Assembly (NCBI RefSeq): GCF_001445655.1
Contig: NZ_LNBE01000004.1
Span: 3,254,420-3,318,419 of the forward strand
Source of the DNA: Streptomyces roseifaciens
GTDB lineage: Bacteria; Actinomycetota; Actinomycetes; Streptomycetales; Streptomycetaceae
Direction of reading: 5' to 3'
DNA: 64,000 nucleotides
The notes under the pieces were generated by a model. The model was not told the origin of the DNA. It saw nothing but the letters and a program-made list of their open reading frames with translations, and ran no database searches. The position numbers and the translations under genes were made by a program. The first letter of the stretch is position 1. Each line of letters opens with the position of its first letter. Positions 24,886 to 35,335 of this stretch are shown piece after piece.

Positions 24886-25412
24886 TTGTCGTCACCCCCG
24901 CACGGAGTGACGCACGGGCCCTTGGCCCACCACTCCGGCAGCAGCGCCAGCGCCTCGTCGCCGAAGGGGTTCACGCCCGGGCCCGCCACCAGCGAGTGAC
25001 CCACCAGGACGTGCAGGCACTTGACGCGGTCGGGCATGCCGCCCGCGCTCGGGAAGCCCTCCAGGACCTCGATCGCGTCGCGGCGGCGGAGGTAGTCCTC
25101 GTGCGCGGCGCGGTAGGCGGCGGCCAGCTCCGGGTCGGTCGCCAGCCGGTCCTGCATCTCCTTCATCAGGCCCGAGCCCTCCAGCGTGCCGATCGCGGAG
25201 GCGGCGCGCGGGCAGGTCAGGTAGTACGTCGTCGGGAACGGCGTGCCGTCCGGCAGCCGGGGCGCGGTCTCGACCACGTCCGGCTGGCCGCAGGGGCAGC
25301 GGTGGGCGATGGCGCGCAGTCCGCGCGGCGGGCGGCCCAGCTGCTCCTTGAACGCTTCGATGTCGGCGTCGGTGGGCTCGGTGGACTCGGTCTGGGGCGG
25401 AGGGGTGTCCAT
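24882..25412 (-). CDS. DUF501 family protein
   Basis: The 176-residue protein matches DUF501, found throughout actinobacteria between divIC and ppx. Conserved pieces are FKEQLGRPPRGLRAIAHRCPCGQP (Cys-x-Cys), PFPTTYYLTCPRAASAIGTLE, and GMPDRVKCLHVLVGHSLVAGPGVNPFGDEAL near the C-terminus. The cysteines and histidines suggest a metal site, but no activity is known to me. ATG 25412 is used because the upstream 39 in-frame codons lack conservation features. It lies between divIC and ppx, with an 88-bp gap to divIC and a 4-bp overlap with ppx. The order is a stable actinobacterial cluster. Confidence 0.9.
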   Translation of the reverse strand: MDTPPPQTESTEPTDADIEAFKEQLGRPPRGLRAIAHRCPCGQPDVVETAPRLPDGTPFPTTYYLTCPRAASAIGTLEGSGLMKEMQDRLATDPELAAAYRAAHEDYLRRRDAIEVLEGFPSAGGMPDRVKCLHVLVGHSLVAGPGVNPFGDEALALLPEWWAKGPCVTPCGGDDK

Positions 25413-25500
25413 GTGCTCGCTCGTGTCGTCTTCGCTCGGTGGTGTCGGCAGGTCGTGCAGAAGGCAGGTCGTGAAGAAGGGGAGGGGCCGGCGGGAGCGG

Positions 25501-25965
25501 TCAGCGCGGGGTGTCCGCGGCGTCCACACCGTCCCACAGATTGCTGTACCAGGGGCGGTCGGCGGCGCCCTGGTCGCGCGGGCGCCGGGCGGTGCCGCTG
25601 CCGTCGACCACGCTGTAGCCGGTCTCCCCGGGGCGCAGGTAGTGCAGGTGCTCGCGCGCCTGCTGCTCGACGTAGGCCGGGTCCTCCAGCCGCGCCTTCT
25701 CGTCCTCCAGCCGCTTCACCTGCTCGCGGGCGCGCTCGGACTGGCGGCGCTGGTCGGCGATGTCGGAGCGCTGGGTGACCCACTGGCGCATGGGATAGGC
25801 GAGGGCGACGACCAGCGAGCACACGACGAGCGCCAGCAGCGCCGCACGGCCGGTGAGCCGGCTGCGGCGCGGGCCCCGCGCGCGGTAGACGCGGGCCGTG
25901 GGGCCCTGGACGAGCACCGAGCCGAGTGCCCTGAGCCTGGTCGCGGTGGAGCGTTCCGCCGCCAC
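25501..25965 (-). CDS. divIC: Septum formation initiator protein (FtsB/DivIC family)
   Basis: The 154-residue bitopic protein has a basic cytoplasmic N-terminus, one transmembrane helix (LTGRAALLALVVCSLVVALAY, about residues 38-58) and an extracytoplasmic coiled coil (DIADQRRQSERAREQVKRLEDEKARLED). The conserved AREHLHYLRPGETGYSVV block follows. It joins FtsL and FtsQ in the divisome and matters for sporulation septation in Streptomyces. GTG 25965 follows GGGAGG by 4 bp and is preferred over an in-frame start 60 bp upstream that lies next to the eno terminator hairpin. Confidence 0.92.
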   Translation of the reverse strand: MAAERSTATRLRALGSVLVQGPTARVYRARGPRRSRLTGRAALLALVVCSLVVALAYPMRQWVTQRSDIADQRRQSERAREQVKRLEDEKARLEDPAYVEQQAREHLHYLRPGETGYSVVDGSGTARRPRDQGAADRPWYSNLWDGVDAADTPR

Positions 25966-26011
25966 TTCGCCTCCCCGAGGTCCTGGTCGCCCGCAGCCTC
26001 GCCACGAACGT

Positions 26012-26050
26012 ACGTCCCCGGCCACGGTACGGGACCGTGGCCGGGGACGT
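26012..26050 (-). terminator. Terminator downstream of eno
   Basis: ACGTCCCCGGCCACGGT / ACCGTGGCCGGGGACGT, perfect 17-bp arms with a 5-base loop, lies 51 bp after the eno stop and 47 bp before divIC. It should largely separate the highly expressed eno from divIC. Confidence 0.85.
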
Positions 26051-26100
26051 GGTGAGGCTGCTCCCCTGAGGCCGTGTCAGGCCTGCGGGTGCGGCCCGCG

Positions 26101-27426
<1,326 letters not shown>

Positions 27427-27681
27427 ACGGGCCCCGGAGGCTCGCCTCGCCGTTGGACCGTGTTCCCGGGCCGGAAAAGCCTAAAAAACAGCACAAAAGC
27501 CCAGAACACCGTATGAACGGCGGAATTTTTCGCTGAACGGGGAAGCCGAACAGGGAAGCGAGCCGCCTGCGGCGGAGGGGGCGGGGCCCGGAAGAGGCGG
27601 ATCCGGAAACGGCTGAGCCCCGCTCCGGTGCACGCTCGGGGCAGCGCATCGGAGCGGGGCGGTCCCGCCGGGAGCGGAGAA

Positions 27682-27707
27682 GGGCGGCCCACCGGAGTGG
27701 ACCGCCC
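27682..27707 (-). terminator. Terminator of rpfA
   Basis: GGGCGGCCCAC / GTGGACCGCCC (one mismatch, loop CGGA) lies 8 bp after the rpfA stop on the minus strand. Confidence 0.7.
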
Positions 27708-27714
27708 TGCCGGA

Positions 27715-28690
<976 letters not shown>

Positions 28691-28720
28691 CCGTGGTGCC
28701 CGCGGTGGCGAGCGGTCACG

Positions 28721-28750
28721 ACGGTAAACACAGTCGCGGCAAGGGTTCAA
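28721..28750 (-). promoter_or_regulatory. Probable rpfA promoter
   Basis: On the minus strand TTGAAC (28750-28745) and TACCGT (28726-28721) are 18 bp apart, in line with a housekeeping promoter. A start near 28714 would put the riboswitch at the very 5' end of the transcript, as expected. Confidence 0.45.
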
Positions 28751-28773
28751 ACCCCTCTTTCCAGCCACAGTTG

Positions 28774-28791
28774 CCCCTGGTTACCCAGGGG
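28774..28791 (-). terminator. Hairpin downstream of rpfC
   Basis: CCCCTGG-TTAC-CCAGGGG lies between the rpfC stop and the rpfA promoter. It is a plausible rpfC terminator. The remainder of 28751-28914 has no gene. Confidence 0.5.
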
Positions 28792-28914
28792 AACAACGCG
28801 TTTCCGCAGGTGAGAGACGGTTTGCCAGTTTCGGGAAGACCGCATTCCGCCATCAGGCAAAGAGACCCATGTCTCACTTTCGACTGGAACGGACATTCGC
28901 CGCGAACTGCCGGT

Positions 28915-30039
28915 CTATTTACCGACCTCGAGCCTCTGACCAGGACGGATCAGGTCGGGATCGGTTCCGACCGCTTTCTCATTGCGCTGATACAGAGACT
29001 GCCAACCTCCCTTGACCGCATGCTGCTCGGCGATGGCTGACAGGTTGTCACCGGGGCGCACGGTGTAGTCGGTGGGCGTGGGACTGCCGGTGCGTGCATC
29101 GCCGCCGCCCCGCGACGTACGACCCTCGTCCTCCGAACGCGACGGGTCGGCACGGTGCTTGCCCGTGCCCGTGCCGTCCTCGCCGGGCGTCCGCCCCGCG
29201 GGCGAACCGGAATCGCCGGCAGCGGGCGTGGCCGGACCGCCCGGGATCTGAGTCGGGTCGTCCGTGGGGGACGTCGAAGGCTTGCGGTGCCGGCCTTCCT
29301 GCGGCTCACCGGACTGCCCGTCGGACGGCTTGCCCGAGGCGTCGGGTGACGGCGCGTCGGACGACGGGCTGCCGGAGGGCCGGCCGGACGGCTGACCGGA
29401 GGACCGGCCCGGCGACGGCTGACCGGTCGACGGCTGCCCCGAAGGCTGCGTGGAGGGGTCGGCCGAGGGGCTCGTCGAGGACCCCGGCGACGGCTTTCCG
29501 GACGGCGAGGGAGACGTGGACGCGTCAGAAGGCTTGCCGTGCTCGGAGGGCTCGGACGGCTCGGACGGCGTGGAGTGCGAAGTGGTGCGCTCCGGGGCGC
29601 GTGAAGGCGTCGAGTCGCTCGCGGGGGCGTGTGTGCCGCCCGGGTTGACCTCCGCCGGGGTGCTGCCCGAGGTGAGGCCGGCGCTCGCCGCGCAGCTCGA
29701 CCAGGGGCTGGTGCCGCCGCTCTCGAGAATCTTCTCGGCGACGGTGATCTGCTGCGCACGGCTGGCGAGGTCGGGCCGGGGGGCGTACTCCCGTCCGCCG
29801 TGGCGCTCCCAGAGGTCCTGGGTCAGCTGCAGTCCCCCGTAGGTCCCGTTGCCGGAGTTGGCGCTCCACAGGCCTCCACTCTCGCACTGGGCGACACGGT
29901 CCCAGGTGCCGGCGTCGGCTGCCGTCGCGCCGGTGGCCGCCAGCAGCGGCAGGGCGATCCCGGAGGCGGTCACCCCCGCGGCGACCACGATGGCGGGTAT
30001 CTGACGGGGGCGGCGATGTCGACCGTTTCCGGGTCTCAT
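28915..30039 (-). CDS. rpfC: Resuscitation-promoting factor with long Ser/Pro linker and LysM domain (RpfC)
   Basis: The 374-residue secreted protein has a signal peptide ending near ATAADA. Its Rpf domain ([29 protein letters not shown], catalytic Glu in CESGG) resembles that of RpfA. About 180 residues of Ser/Pro/Gly/Thr-rich disordered linker with short SGQPSG-like repeats follow, then a C-terminal LysM (YTVRPGDNLSAIAEQHAVKGGWQSLYQRNEKAV). It is a peptidoglycan-cleaving germination/growth factor, adjacent to and probably a duplicate of rpfA. The linker differs completely from that of RpfA. ATG 30039 is preceded by GAGAGGCA. No riboswitch is seen in its 113-bp upstream region. Confidence 0.92.
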   Translation of the reverse strand: MRPGNGRHRRPRQIPAIVVAAGVTASGIALPLLAATGATAADAGTWDRVAQCESGGLWSANSGNGTYGGLQLTQDLWERHGGREYAPRPDLASRAQQITVAEKILESGGTSPWSSCAASAGLTSGSTPAEVNPGGTHAPASDSTPSRAPERTTSHSTPSEPSEPSEHGKPSDASTSPSPSGKPSPGSSTSPSADPSTQPSGQPSTGQPSPGRSSGQPSGRPSGSPSSDAPSPDASGKPSDGQSGEPQEGRHRKPSTSPTDDPTQIPGGPATPAAGDSGSPAGRTPGEDGTGTGKHRADPSRSEDEGRTSRGGGDARTGSPTPTDYTVRPGDNLSAIAEQHAVKGGWQSLYQRNEKAVGTDPDLIRPGQRLEVGK

Positions 30040-30152
30040 GGGCGGTTGCCTCTCGTTCGGCGGCGAATGGTGGTTGAAGATAGCGACGGGCCACCGGAGT
30101 CACAAGCCGATGTAGCGGAGGTCACGCCGAGATCACGCCGACTGACGCGAGG

Positions 30153-31457
30153 TCAGGCAGGCGACTCCTCCTGGGTGGTTGTGTCCGGAATGCCCTCCGG
30201 TGTAAAGGCCACGGGAAGGGTGCGCAGACCGCGCATGATGAGCCCGCCGCGCCACCGCAGATCCTCCGGATCGGCCCCCAGCCGCAGGTCGGGAAGGCGC
30301 CGCAGCAGGGTCGCCAGAGCCGCCTGGCCCTCCAGGCGGGCGAGGGGTGCGCCCAGGCAGTAGTGGATGCCGTGGCCGTAGCCGAGATGCTGGTTGTCGC
30401 GCCGGGAGAGGTCCAGTGAATCGGGGTCGGCGAAGCGCTCGGGGTCGCGGTCGGCGGCGGCGAGGACGACGAGGACGGGGTCGCCCTCGGCGATGCGCTG
30501 CCCGCCGATCGTCAGGTCCCGGGTGGCGAACCGCCAGGTCGCCAGCTCCACCGGGCCGTCGTAGCGCAGCAGCTCCTCGACCCCGGTCGCGAGCAGGCCC
30601 TCGTCGCCCTCGGCGAGGGCGCGCTGGAGGCGCTCGCGCTGCTCCGGGTTGCGCAGCAGGGCGTAGGTTCCGTTACCGATCAGGTTCACAGTTGTTTCAA
30701 AACCCGCAAAAAGCAGAATGAAGGCCATGGCCGCGGCCTCGTCCTCGGTGAGGTGCTCACCGTGGTCACTCGCCCTGATCAGACCGGAGATGAGGTCTTC
30801 GTCCCCTTCTCCCCGCAGGGCCCCCCGCTTCCGGTGGATCAGTTCGGTCAGATAGCCCCGCATCTTCTTCACGGAGCGCGCCACTCCGCCGCGCGGCCCG
30901 CCGCCGTGGCGAATCATCATTCCCGCCCAGTCCCGGAAGTCGTCCTGGTCCTCGCGCGGTACGCCGAGCATGTCGCAGATGGCGTAGATGGGGAGGGGGA
31001 AGGCGAACTCGTGGATGAGGTCGGCTTCCCCTCGGCCGGCGAAGCCGTCGATGAGCTGGTCCGTCAGCTCCTGCACCCGCGGAGCGAACTCGGCGACCCG
31101 GCGCGGGGTGAACGCCTTCGAGACGAGGCGGCGCAGCCGGGTGTGGTCCGGCGGGTCGATGTTGAGCAGGTGCGTCATCAGATTGGCGCTGCGCTCGCCC
31201 GGGATGCCGACCTTGCCCTTGCCGTGGGCGGACTCGGAATGGTGCACGGGGTTCTTCGACAGGCGCTGGTCGGCGAGCGCCTGGCGGGCATCGGCGTACC
31301 GGGTGACCAGCCACGCCTCCACGCCGCTGGGCAGGGCGGTGCGGTGCACCGGGGCGTGCTCGCGCAGCCACGCGTACGCGGGGTACGGGTCGGCGGCGAA
31401 TTCCCAGGTGAAGAGGGGCGGGGCGGGCGGGACGGGCGAGGCGTTCTTGTCGTGCAC
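30153..31457 (-). CDS. Cytochrome P450 (CYP107-like)
   Basis: The 434-residue monooxygenase has all P450 landmarks: I-helix LLFAGFETTVN (Glu in place of the more usual Asp before the Thr), K-helix VEELLRY (ExxR), and the heme loop GYGHGIHYCLGAPLARLE with the ligand Cys367. The heme loop has Tyr where Phe is usual. It is soluble, without membrane anchor, and needs separate redox partners, none of which is adjacent. The substrate is unknown. Bacterial P450s of this group hydroxylate macrolides, steroids or fatty acids. It follows a DUF6479-like gene by 33 bp on the same strand. A stretch of atypical codons in the I-helix is discussed in the findings. Confidence 0.95.
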   Translation of the reverse strand: MHDKNASPVPPAPPLFTWEFAADPYPAYAWLREHAPVHRTALPSGVEAWLVTRYADARQALADQRLSKNPVHHSESAHGKGKVGIPGERSANLMTHLLNIDPPDHTRLRRLVSKAFTPRRVAEFAPRVQELTDQLIDGFAGRGEADLIHEFAFPLPIYAICDMLGVPREDQDDFRDWAGMMIRHGGGPRGGVARSVKKMRGYLTELIHRKRGALRGEGDEDLISGLIRASDHGEHLTEDEAAAMAFILLFAGFETTVNLIGNGTYALLRNPEQRERLQRALAEGDEGLLATGVEELLRYDGPVELATWRFATRDLTIGGQRIAEGDPVLVVLAAADRDPERFADPDSLDLSRRDNQHLGYGHGIHYCLGAPLARLEGQAALATLLRRLPDLRLGADPEDLRWRGGLIMRGLRTLPVAFTPEGIPDTTTQEESPA

Positions 31458-31490
31458 CCCTTGACGCTACTAGGGGCGCGGCGGGGCGGC

Positions 31491-31934
31491 TCAGTGGTGG
31501 CCGGGGCCGCCGCTGCCGAAGCCGCCGCTGCCGCCCGGGTTCCACTTCTTGCGCTCTTCGCTGAGCTCCTCGGCATGGCTGCCGGGGTTGTGGACCTCGT
31601 GCGGCAGCACCCGCTCCCCGTTGGCCTCGGGGTGCAGCTCGTCCGACTCGCGGTGCTCGGTGACGTAGCCGACCCTGTTCTCCTCGTCGTCGTTGTGCCC
31701 AGGCCCGTGGTCGGGCGAGGTGGGCCCGGTGTCGTGCTCCTGCCGCGTCTGCCAGGCGCCCTGCCTGCGCTGCGGCTGGGACGGTGGCGGCGGTTCCTCG
31801 TCACGCTTCCGGAAGCCCTTGGCCACGGCGACGATCAGCAGGGCGACGACGAAGAGGCCGACGATGAACTGGATGATCCCGCCGGCCCAGTGCGGGGCGG
31901 CGAGGTCGGCGAGGTGTACGTACTGAATGCGCAT
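31491..31934 (-). CDS. Small membrane protein, DUF6479-like
   Basis: The 147-residue protein has a short extracytoplasmic N-terminus, one transmembrane helix (residues about 17-38, GGIIQFIVGLFVVALLIVAVA), and a charged Pro/Gln/Glu-rich cytoplasmic tail ending in GGSGGFGSGGPGHH. The layout corresponds to the streptomycete DUF6479 group, small single-pass proteins of unknown function. It is immediately upstream of the P450 gene and may share its transcript. The terminal HH and glycine-rich stretch are typical of this family as I recall it. The family call is moderate. Confidence 0.75.
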   Translation of the reverse strand: MRIQYVHLADLAAPHWAGGIIQFIVGLFVVALLIVAVAKGFRKRDEEPPPPSQPQRRQGAWQTRQEHDTGPTSPDHGPGHNDDEENRVGYVTEHRESDELHPEANGERVLPHEVHNPGSHAEELSEERKKWNPGGSGGFGSGGPGHH

Positions 31935-31990
31935 GCCATGCGGGTACCCGCCGACCGCCGGGACAAGTCGGTAAATAGGCTGAATGGGTT

Positions 31991-32008
31991 CCGGGGGCTC
32001 TCCCCCGG
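31991..32008 (-). terminator. Terminator of mazG
   Basis: CCGGGGG / CCCCCGG with loop CTCT lies 10 bp beyond the mazG stop on the minus strand. Confidence 0.65.
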
Positions 32009-32018
32009 GGAGTAACCG

Positions 32019-32981
32019 CTACAGACCCTCCGCGGCGCGGATCGCGTCGCGGTACGTGCGGGCCGCGGCCCGCAGCGCCGTCTCCGGGTCCGTGCCCGCC
32101 GCCTCCGCCCGTACGGCCAGCGCCAGCAGCTCGTAGCCGATGCCGTCGCCGGCGGGCAGGGTGACGTCGAGGCCCTGCGAGCGCACCCGGGAGGCCAGCT
32201 TCGCGGAGAGGGCGAGCGCGGGCTGGCCGAGCGGCACGCCCTCGGTGACCGACTCGCGGCCCTTCTCCGCGTCCTTCGTGCGCATCCAGTGCGCCCGCAC
32301 GTCCTCCGGCGTCTCCGCGGACTCCTCGCCGAAGACGTGCGGGTGCCGGTGGATGAGCTTGTCGACGATCACGCCGGCGACGTCGTCGACGGAGAACGGC
32401 TCGTCCGGGTCGTCCTGCGCGATCCGGGCGTGGAAGACGACCTGCAGCAGCACGTCGCCGAGCTCCTCGCGCAGCGCCTCGCGGTCACCGGTCTCGATGG
32501 CCTCCAGCAGCTCGTACGTCTCCTCCAGCGCGTACTTCGCGAGGTCCTCGTGGGTGCGGATCCCGCTCCACGGGCAGGCCACCCGGATCCGGTCCATGAC
32601 CTGCACCAGATCCAGCAGCCGGGCGCCGGGCAGGTCGTACGAACCGGGCAGCAGCTCCAGCGCGGGCATCGTCTCCCGGCCGGAGCCGGCGAGCCGGGCC
32701 AGCCCGTCGGTGAGGGCGGACTCGCCCTCGGCGGAGGTGAGCACGACGGCGCTGCGCCGCCCGGTCGAACAGAAGTCGACCAGCTCGCGCGCCGTGGCCG
32801 AGCCGTGCTCGACCTCGACGCCGGCCTCCCGCAGATACGGCAGCTGCGGGTGGCCGGCATCGGCGCACAGCACCCGGTCGGCGGCGCGGAGCGCCTGCCA
32901 CGCGGGCCAGGACAGCAGCCCCGGGGCGACCCGGTGGCTGGTGGTGAGCAGGACGATGCGGCCAGGTGCGGAGTCGTTCAC
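32019..32981 (-). CDS. mazG: Nucleoside triphosphate pyrophosphohydrolase (MazG) with N-terminal methylase-like domain
   Basis: The 320-residue protein has a MazG core from about residue 125: RIRVACPWSGIRTHEDLAKYALEETYELLEAI, then EELGDVLLQVVFHARIA, with the four metal-binding acidic residues in the E-E-x-x-E / E-x-x-D pattern. It hydrolyses (d)NTPs to monophosphates and pyrophosphate and helps remove damaged nucleotides; it can also lower ppGpp. The first about 120 residues resemble the tetrapyrrole (corrin/porphyrin) methylase-like domain fused to MazG in many bacteria (LLTTSHRVAPGLLSWPAWQAL), but it appears degenerate. GTG start 32981. Confidence 0.92.
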   Translation of the reverse strand: MNDSAPGRIVLLTTSHRVAPGLLSWPAWQALRAADRVLCADAGHPQLPYLREAGVEVEHGSATARELVDFCSTGRRSAVVLTSAEGESALTDGLARLAGSGRETMPALELLPGSYDLPGARLLDLVQVMDRIRVACPWSGIRTHEDLAKYALEETYELLEAIETGDREALREELGDVLLQVVFHARIAQDDPDEPFSVDDVAGVIVDKLIHRHPHVFGEESAETPEDVRAHWMRTKDAEKGRESVTEGVPLGQPALALSAKLASRVRSQGLDVTLPAGDGIGYELLALAVRAEAAGTDPETALRAAARTYRDAIRAAEGL

Positions 32982-33042
32982 GCGATCGAGCCTAGGGGAC
33001 CGGGCCGGGCGCGGCTCACGCCGGGCACGAACCGGGCACGCA

Positions 33043-33663
33043 TCACGCCGGGCGTGCGGCCCCGGTCTCCGCGGCGGACCGCAGCCACGGCTCCAGCGCG
33101 GACTGGGCGGTGCCGCGCTTGCCGTCCCACACCCCGTAGCGCGGGTTGACGTCGACGTGGAGGGCGTCGGAGGTGCGCATCAGGATCTGGTTGGTGCGGG
33201 CGGCGCCGAACTTGCCGTCCAGCTTGGCGCGGACGAGGTCCACGGAGAGGGCCTGGTCGATCTGGTCGGGGGCGATGCCGAGGGCGAGGAACCGGGCCCG
33301 CACCGTCGCTGCCCCGCCGTTGGCGGCCTCGATGTCGGCGCGCTGGCGCTGCAGCTCCCGCCGGGTGACCCCGACGCCGTTGTCCTTGCCGGCCTTCTCC
33401 ACGATCCGGTACTGGATGAGGCGGACCAGCGTGTCCTGGCCGAGCCGGGCGCTGTTCGCCGTCAGCTGCTCGCCCTGCGGGGAGGAACGCTGCGCCTCGC
33501 GCACGTCCTCCACCTGGCGCTGCAGCTGCGAGACGGTGATCCGGTCGTCGCCCACGACGGCCGCGGCGCCCGGATGGGCCGTCTGCCCGCAGGCGGTCAG
33601 GAGCGGGGCCGCTGCGAGCAGCGCGGCGGCGGTGACGGAGAGCGCGGTCCTTCGGCGGATCAT
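33043..33663 (-). CDS. SurA N-terminal domain lipoprotein
   Basis: The 206-residue protein begins with a lipoprotein signal (MIRRR, hydrophobic core SVTAAALLAAAPL, lipobox LTAC with Cys25). It is therefore lipidated and attached outside the membrane. The mature part is a SurA_N-like helical chaperone fragment: AAVVGDDRITVSQLQRQVEDVRE and SARLGQDTLVRLIQYRIVEKAGKDNGVGVTRRELQ. No peptidyl-prolyl isomerase domain follows, so it is a chaperone-type or adaptor lipoprotein rather than a full SurA. ATG 33663 follows GGGAGG. mazG lies 61 bp downstream on the same strand, so the two may be cotranscribed. Confidence 0.9.
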   Translation of the reverse strand: MIRRRTALSVTAAALLAAAPLLTACGQTAHPGAAAVVGDDRITVSQLQRQVEDVREAQRSSPQGEQLTANSARLGQDTLVRLIQYRIVEKAGKDNGVGVTRRELQRQRADIEAANGGAATVRARFLALGIAPDQIDQALSVDLVRAKLDGKFGAARTNQILMRTSDALHVDVNPRYGVWDGKRGTAQSALEPWLRSAAETGAARPA

Positions 33664-33727
33664 GAAGCCTCCCGGCGGCGGTCGTGCGACGGTGATCGAC
33701 CTGCGTTGATCGATGGTAGGGAGTCCG

Positions 33728-33743
33728 GGTGGCCCGGGCCACC
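33728..33743. terminator. 16-bp palindrome between kinase and lipoprotein genes
   Basis: GGTGGCCCGGGCCACC is perfectly self-complementary. It lies 53 bp after the kinase stop and 64 bp before the lipoprotein start. It could end the kinase transcript or act as an operator. Confidence 0.35.
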
Positions 33744-33796
33744 GATTCGACCAACGATTCGCGCGGCGCCGGGATGTGCGGGTGGCGCCGCAGAGC

Positions 33797-35335
33797 TCAG
33801 GCCCTGACCTGTCCGAGCCACTGCAGCGTGTGACGGATCTCCGCGGGGAGCGGGTGGTGGGGGCCGTGCAGCCGCTCGGCGTCGTGCAGGAGGGCGACGA
33901 GCGTGTCGTGGGCGGCCTGCCGGTCGCCGAGGGAGAGCAGCAGGTGGCCGATGCGGCGGCGGATGTCGAGCGGGGTGGCCGGGTCGTCGGGCTGGCTCTC
34001 GAAGCGCGGCAGGAGCGCGCGGTACTCGCCGAGCGCCGCCACGGCCTCGCCGAGCTGCTCCAGGCACTGCGCGGCGTCGTACTGGCAGCGCAGCATCTGG
34101 CGGGCCGCGCGCGGGCTGTTCTCGGCGGCGTAGTCGTCGGCGAGGCGGCGCAGCTCGGGCAGCGCGCGCCGGTACTGGCCGTCGTCCATGAGCGTGGCCG
34201 CGTACTGCTTGCGCAGGGTGCGCACGACGGTGGAGTGCTCGCCGTGCTCGGCCGCGGCGGCCGGCAGGATCGAGCCGAGGAGGTCCACGGCCTGGGTGAT
34301 GCCGCCCTGGTCGAGCAGGCGCTTGACCTCTTCCACGGCCTCGGCGACATCGAGGCCGCTGGGTGCGGGCGGCGCGGGGGCGAAGGCCTCGGCCTGCCGG
34401 GCGCCGGGGACGGTCGCGGACCGCTCGGGCCAGGGGGCGTGCGGCAGCAGAAAGGGACGCGTGGGGTTCATGGGGCCCTGGGGGCGGGCGGAGCCGGGCC
34501 CCGGCAGGAGGGGCGCGAGGGCCTCGTAGGCCTGCTGGGCGTCGGCGAGCCGGTGGCCGGGGTCCTTCGCGAGCAGGCGCAGGACGAGCTCTTCGAGTGC
34601 CTGGGGCACCTCCGGGCGCAGCTGCCGCAGCGGGACGGGCGGCTCGTAGAGATGCCGGTGCAGCACCCCGAGCGCCGTGGAACCGGCGAACGGCACATTG
34701 CCGCTGAGCAGCTCGTGCAGCAGCACGCCGAGGGCGTAGAGGTCGGTGTACGGGCCGACCGCGCCGCCCATGGCCTGCTCGGGGGCCATGTAGGCGGGGC
34801 TGCCGATGGGCGAGCCGGTGCGGGTGAGGCGGGTGGTGTCGGCATCCATGACGGAGGCGACGCCGAGGTCGAGGACGATGATGGAGCCGTCGGGGCGGAC
34901 CATCACGTTCCGCGGCTTGAGGTCGCGGTGCACGATCGGCACGGCGTGCACCGCGGCGAGCACCGAGCACAGCTGCGCGGCGACCGAGACGGCCCACGGC
35001 CAGGGGTAGGGCTCGTGCTCGGCGAGGTGGTCGGCGAGGTCGGCGCCCTCCACGTACTGCATGACGAGATAGAGGTCGTCCCCGTCGCTGCCGGCGTCGT
35101 GGACGGTGACCAGACCGCGGTGGTCGACCTGAGCGGTCACCCGGCACTCGCGCACGAAGCGGCGGCGCATCTCGTCGGCGGCGCTGTCGTTGCCGGTCAT
35201 CCGGTCGGGGCGCAGCAGCTTCACGGCCACGCGCCGGTCCAGGCGCCGGTCGTAGGCGGTCCAGACCTGCCCCATGCCGCCCTGGCCGATGACGGTGGCG
35301 AGCTCGTAGCGCCCGGCGATGATGCGACCGCTCAC
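33797..35335 (-). CDS. Ser/Thr protein kinase with C-terminal TPR-like helices
   Basis: This 512-residue Hanks-type kinase has the glycine loop IGQGGMGQVW, catalytic lysine VAVKLL, C-helix Glu in the RRFVRECR region, HRDLKPRNV, and metal-binding Asp in VLDLGVAS (DLG rather than DFG). The activation-segment end is GSPAYMAPEQ and DLYALGVLLHELL follows. After a Pro-rich linker (about 275-330), residues 330-512 form TPR-like helices (QAVDLLGSILPAAAAEHGEHSTV; ALPELRRLADDYAAENSPRAARQ). There is no transmembrane or PASTA domain. It overlaps the upstream membrane-protein gene by 4 bp (GTGA), so the two are coupled. The start could be GTG 35335 or the adjacent GTG 35338. Confidence 0.93.
   Translation of the reverse strand: MSGRIIAGRYELATVIGQGGMGQVWTAYDRRLDRRVAVKLLRPDRMTGNDSAADEMRRRFVRECRVTAQVDHRGLVTVHDAGSDGDDLYLVMQYVEGADLADHLAEHEPYPWPWAVSVAAQLCSVLAAVHAVPIVHRDLKPRNVMVRPDGSIIVLDLGVASVMDADTTRLTRTGSPIGSPAYMAPEQAMGGAVGPYTDLYALGVLLHELLSGNVPFAGSTALGVLHRHLYEPPVPLRQLRPEVPQALEELVLRLLAKDPGHRLADAQQAYEALAPLLPGPGSARPQGPMNPTRPFLLPHAPWPERSATVPGARQAEAFAPAPPAPSGLDVAEAVEEVKRLLDQGGITQAVDLLGSILPAAAAEHGEHSTVVRTLRKQYAATLMDDGQYRRALPELRRLADDYAAENSPRAARQMLRCQYDAAQCLEQLGEAVAALGEYRALLPRFESQPDDPATPLDIRRRIGHLLLSLGDRQAAHDTLVALLHDAERLHGPHHPLPAEIRHTLQWLGQVRA

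Noticed and set aside
28705..28719. Crp-like site GTGGCGAGCGGTCAC near the rpfA promoter
   Set aside because: Spacer is one base too long for the GTG-N6-GNCAC Crp consensus used in Streptomyces.
33728..33743. 16-bp palindrome as a regulator site
   Set aside because: It is a simple GC-only self-complementary sequence in a high-GC genome and likely to occur by chance; kept only as a weak terminator call.
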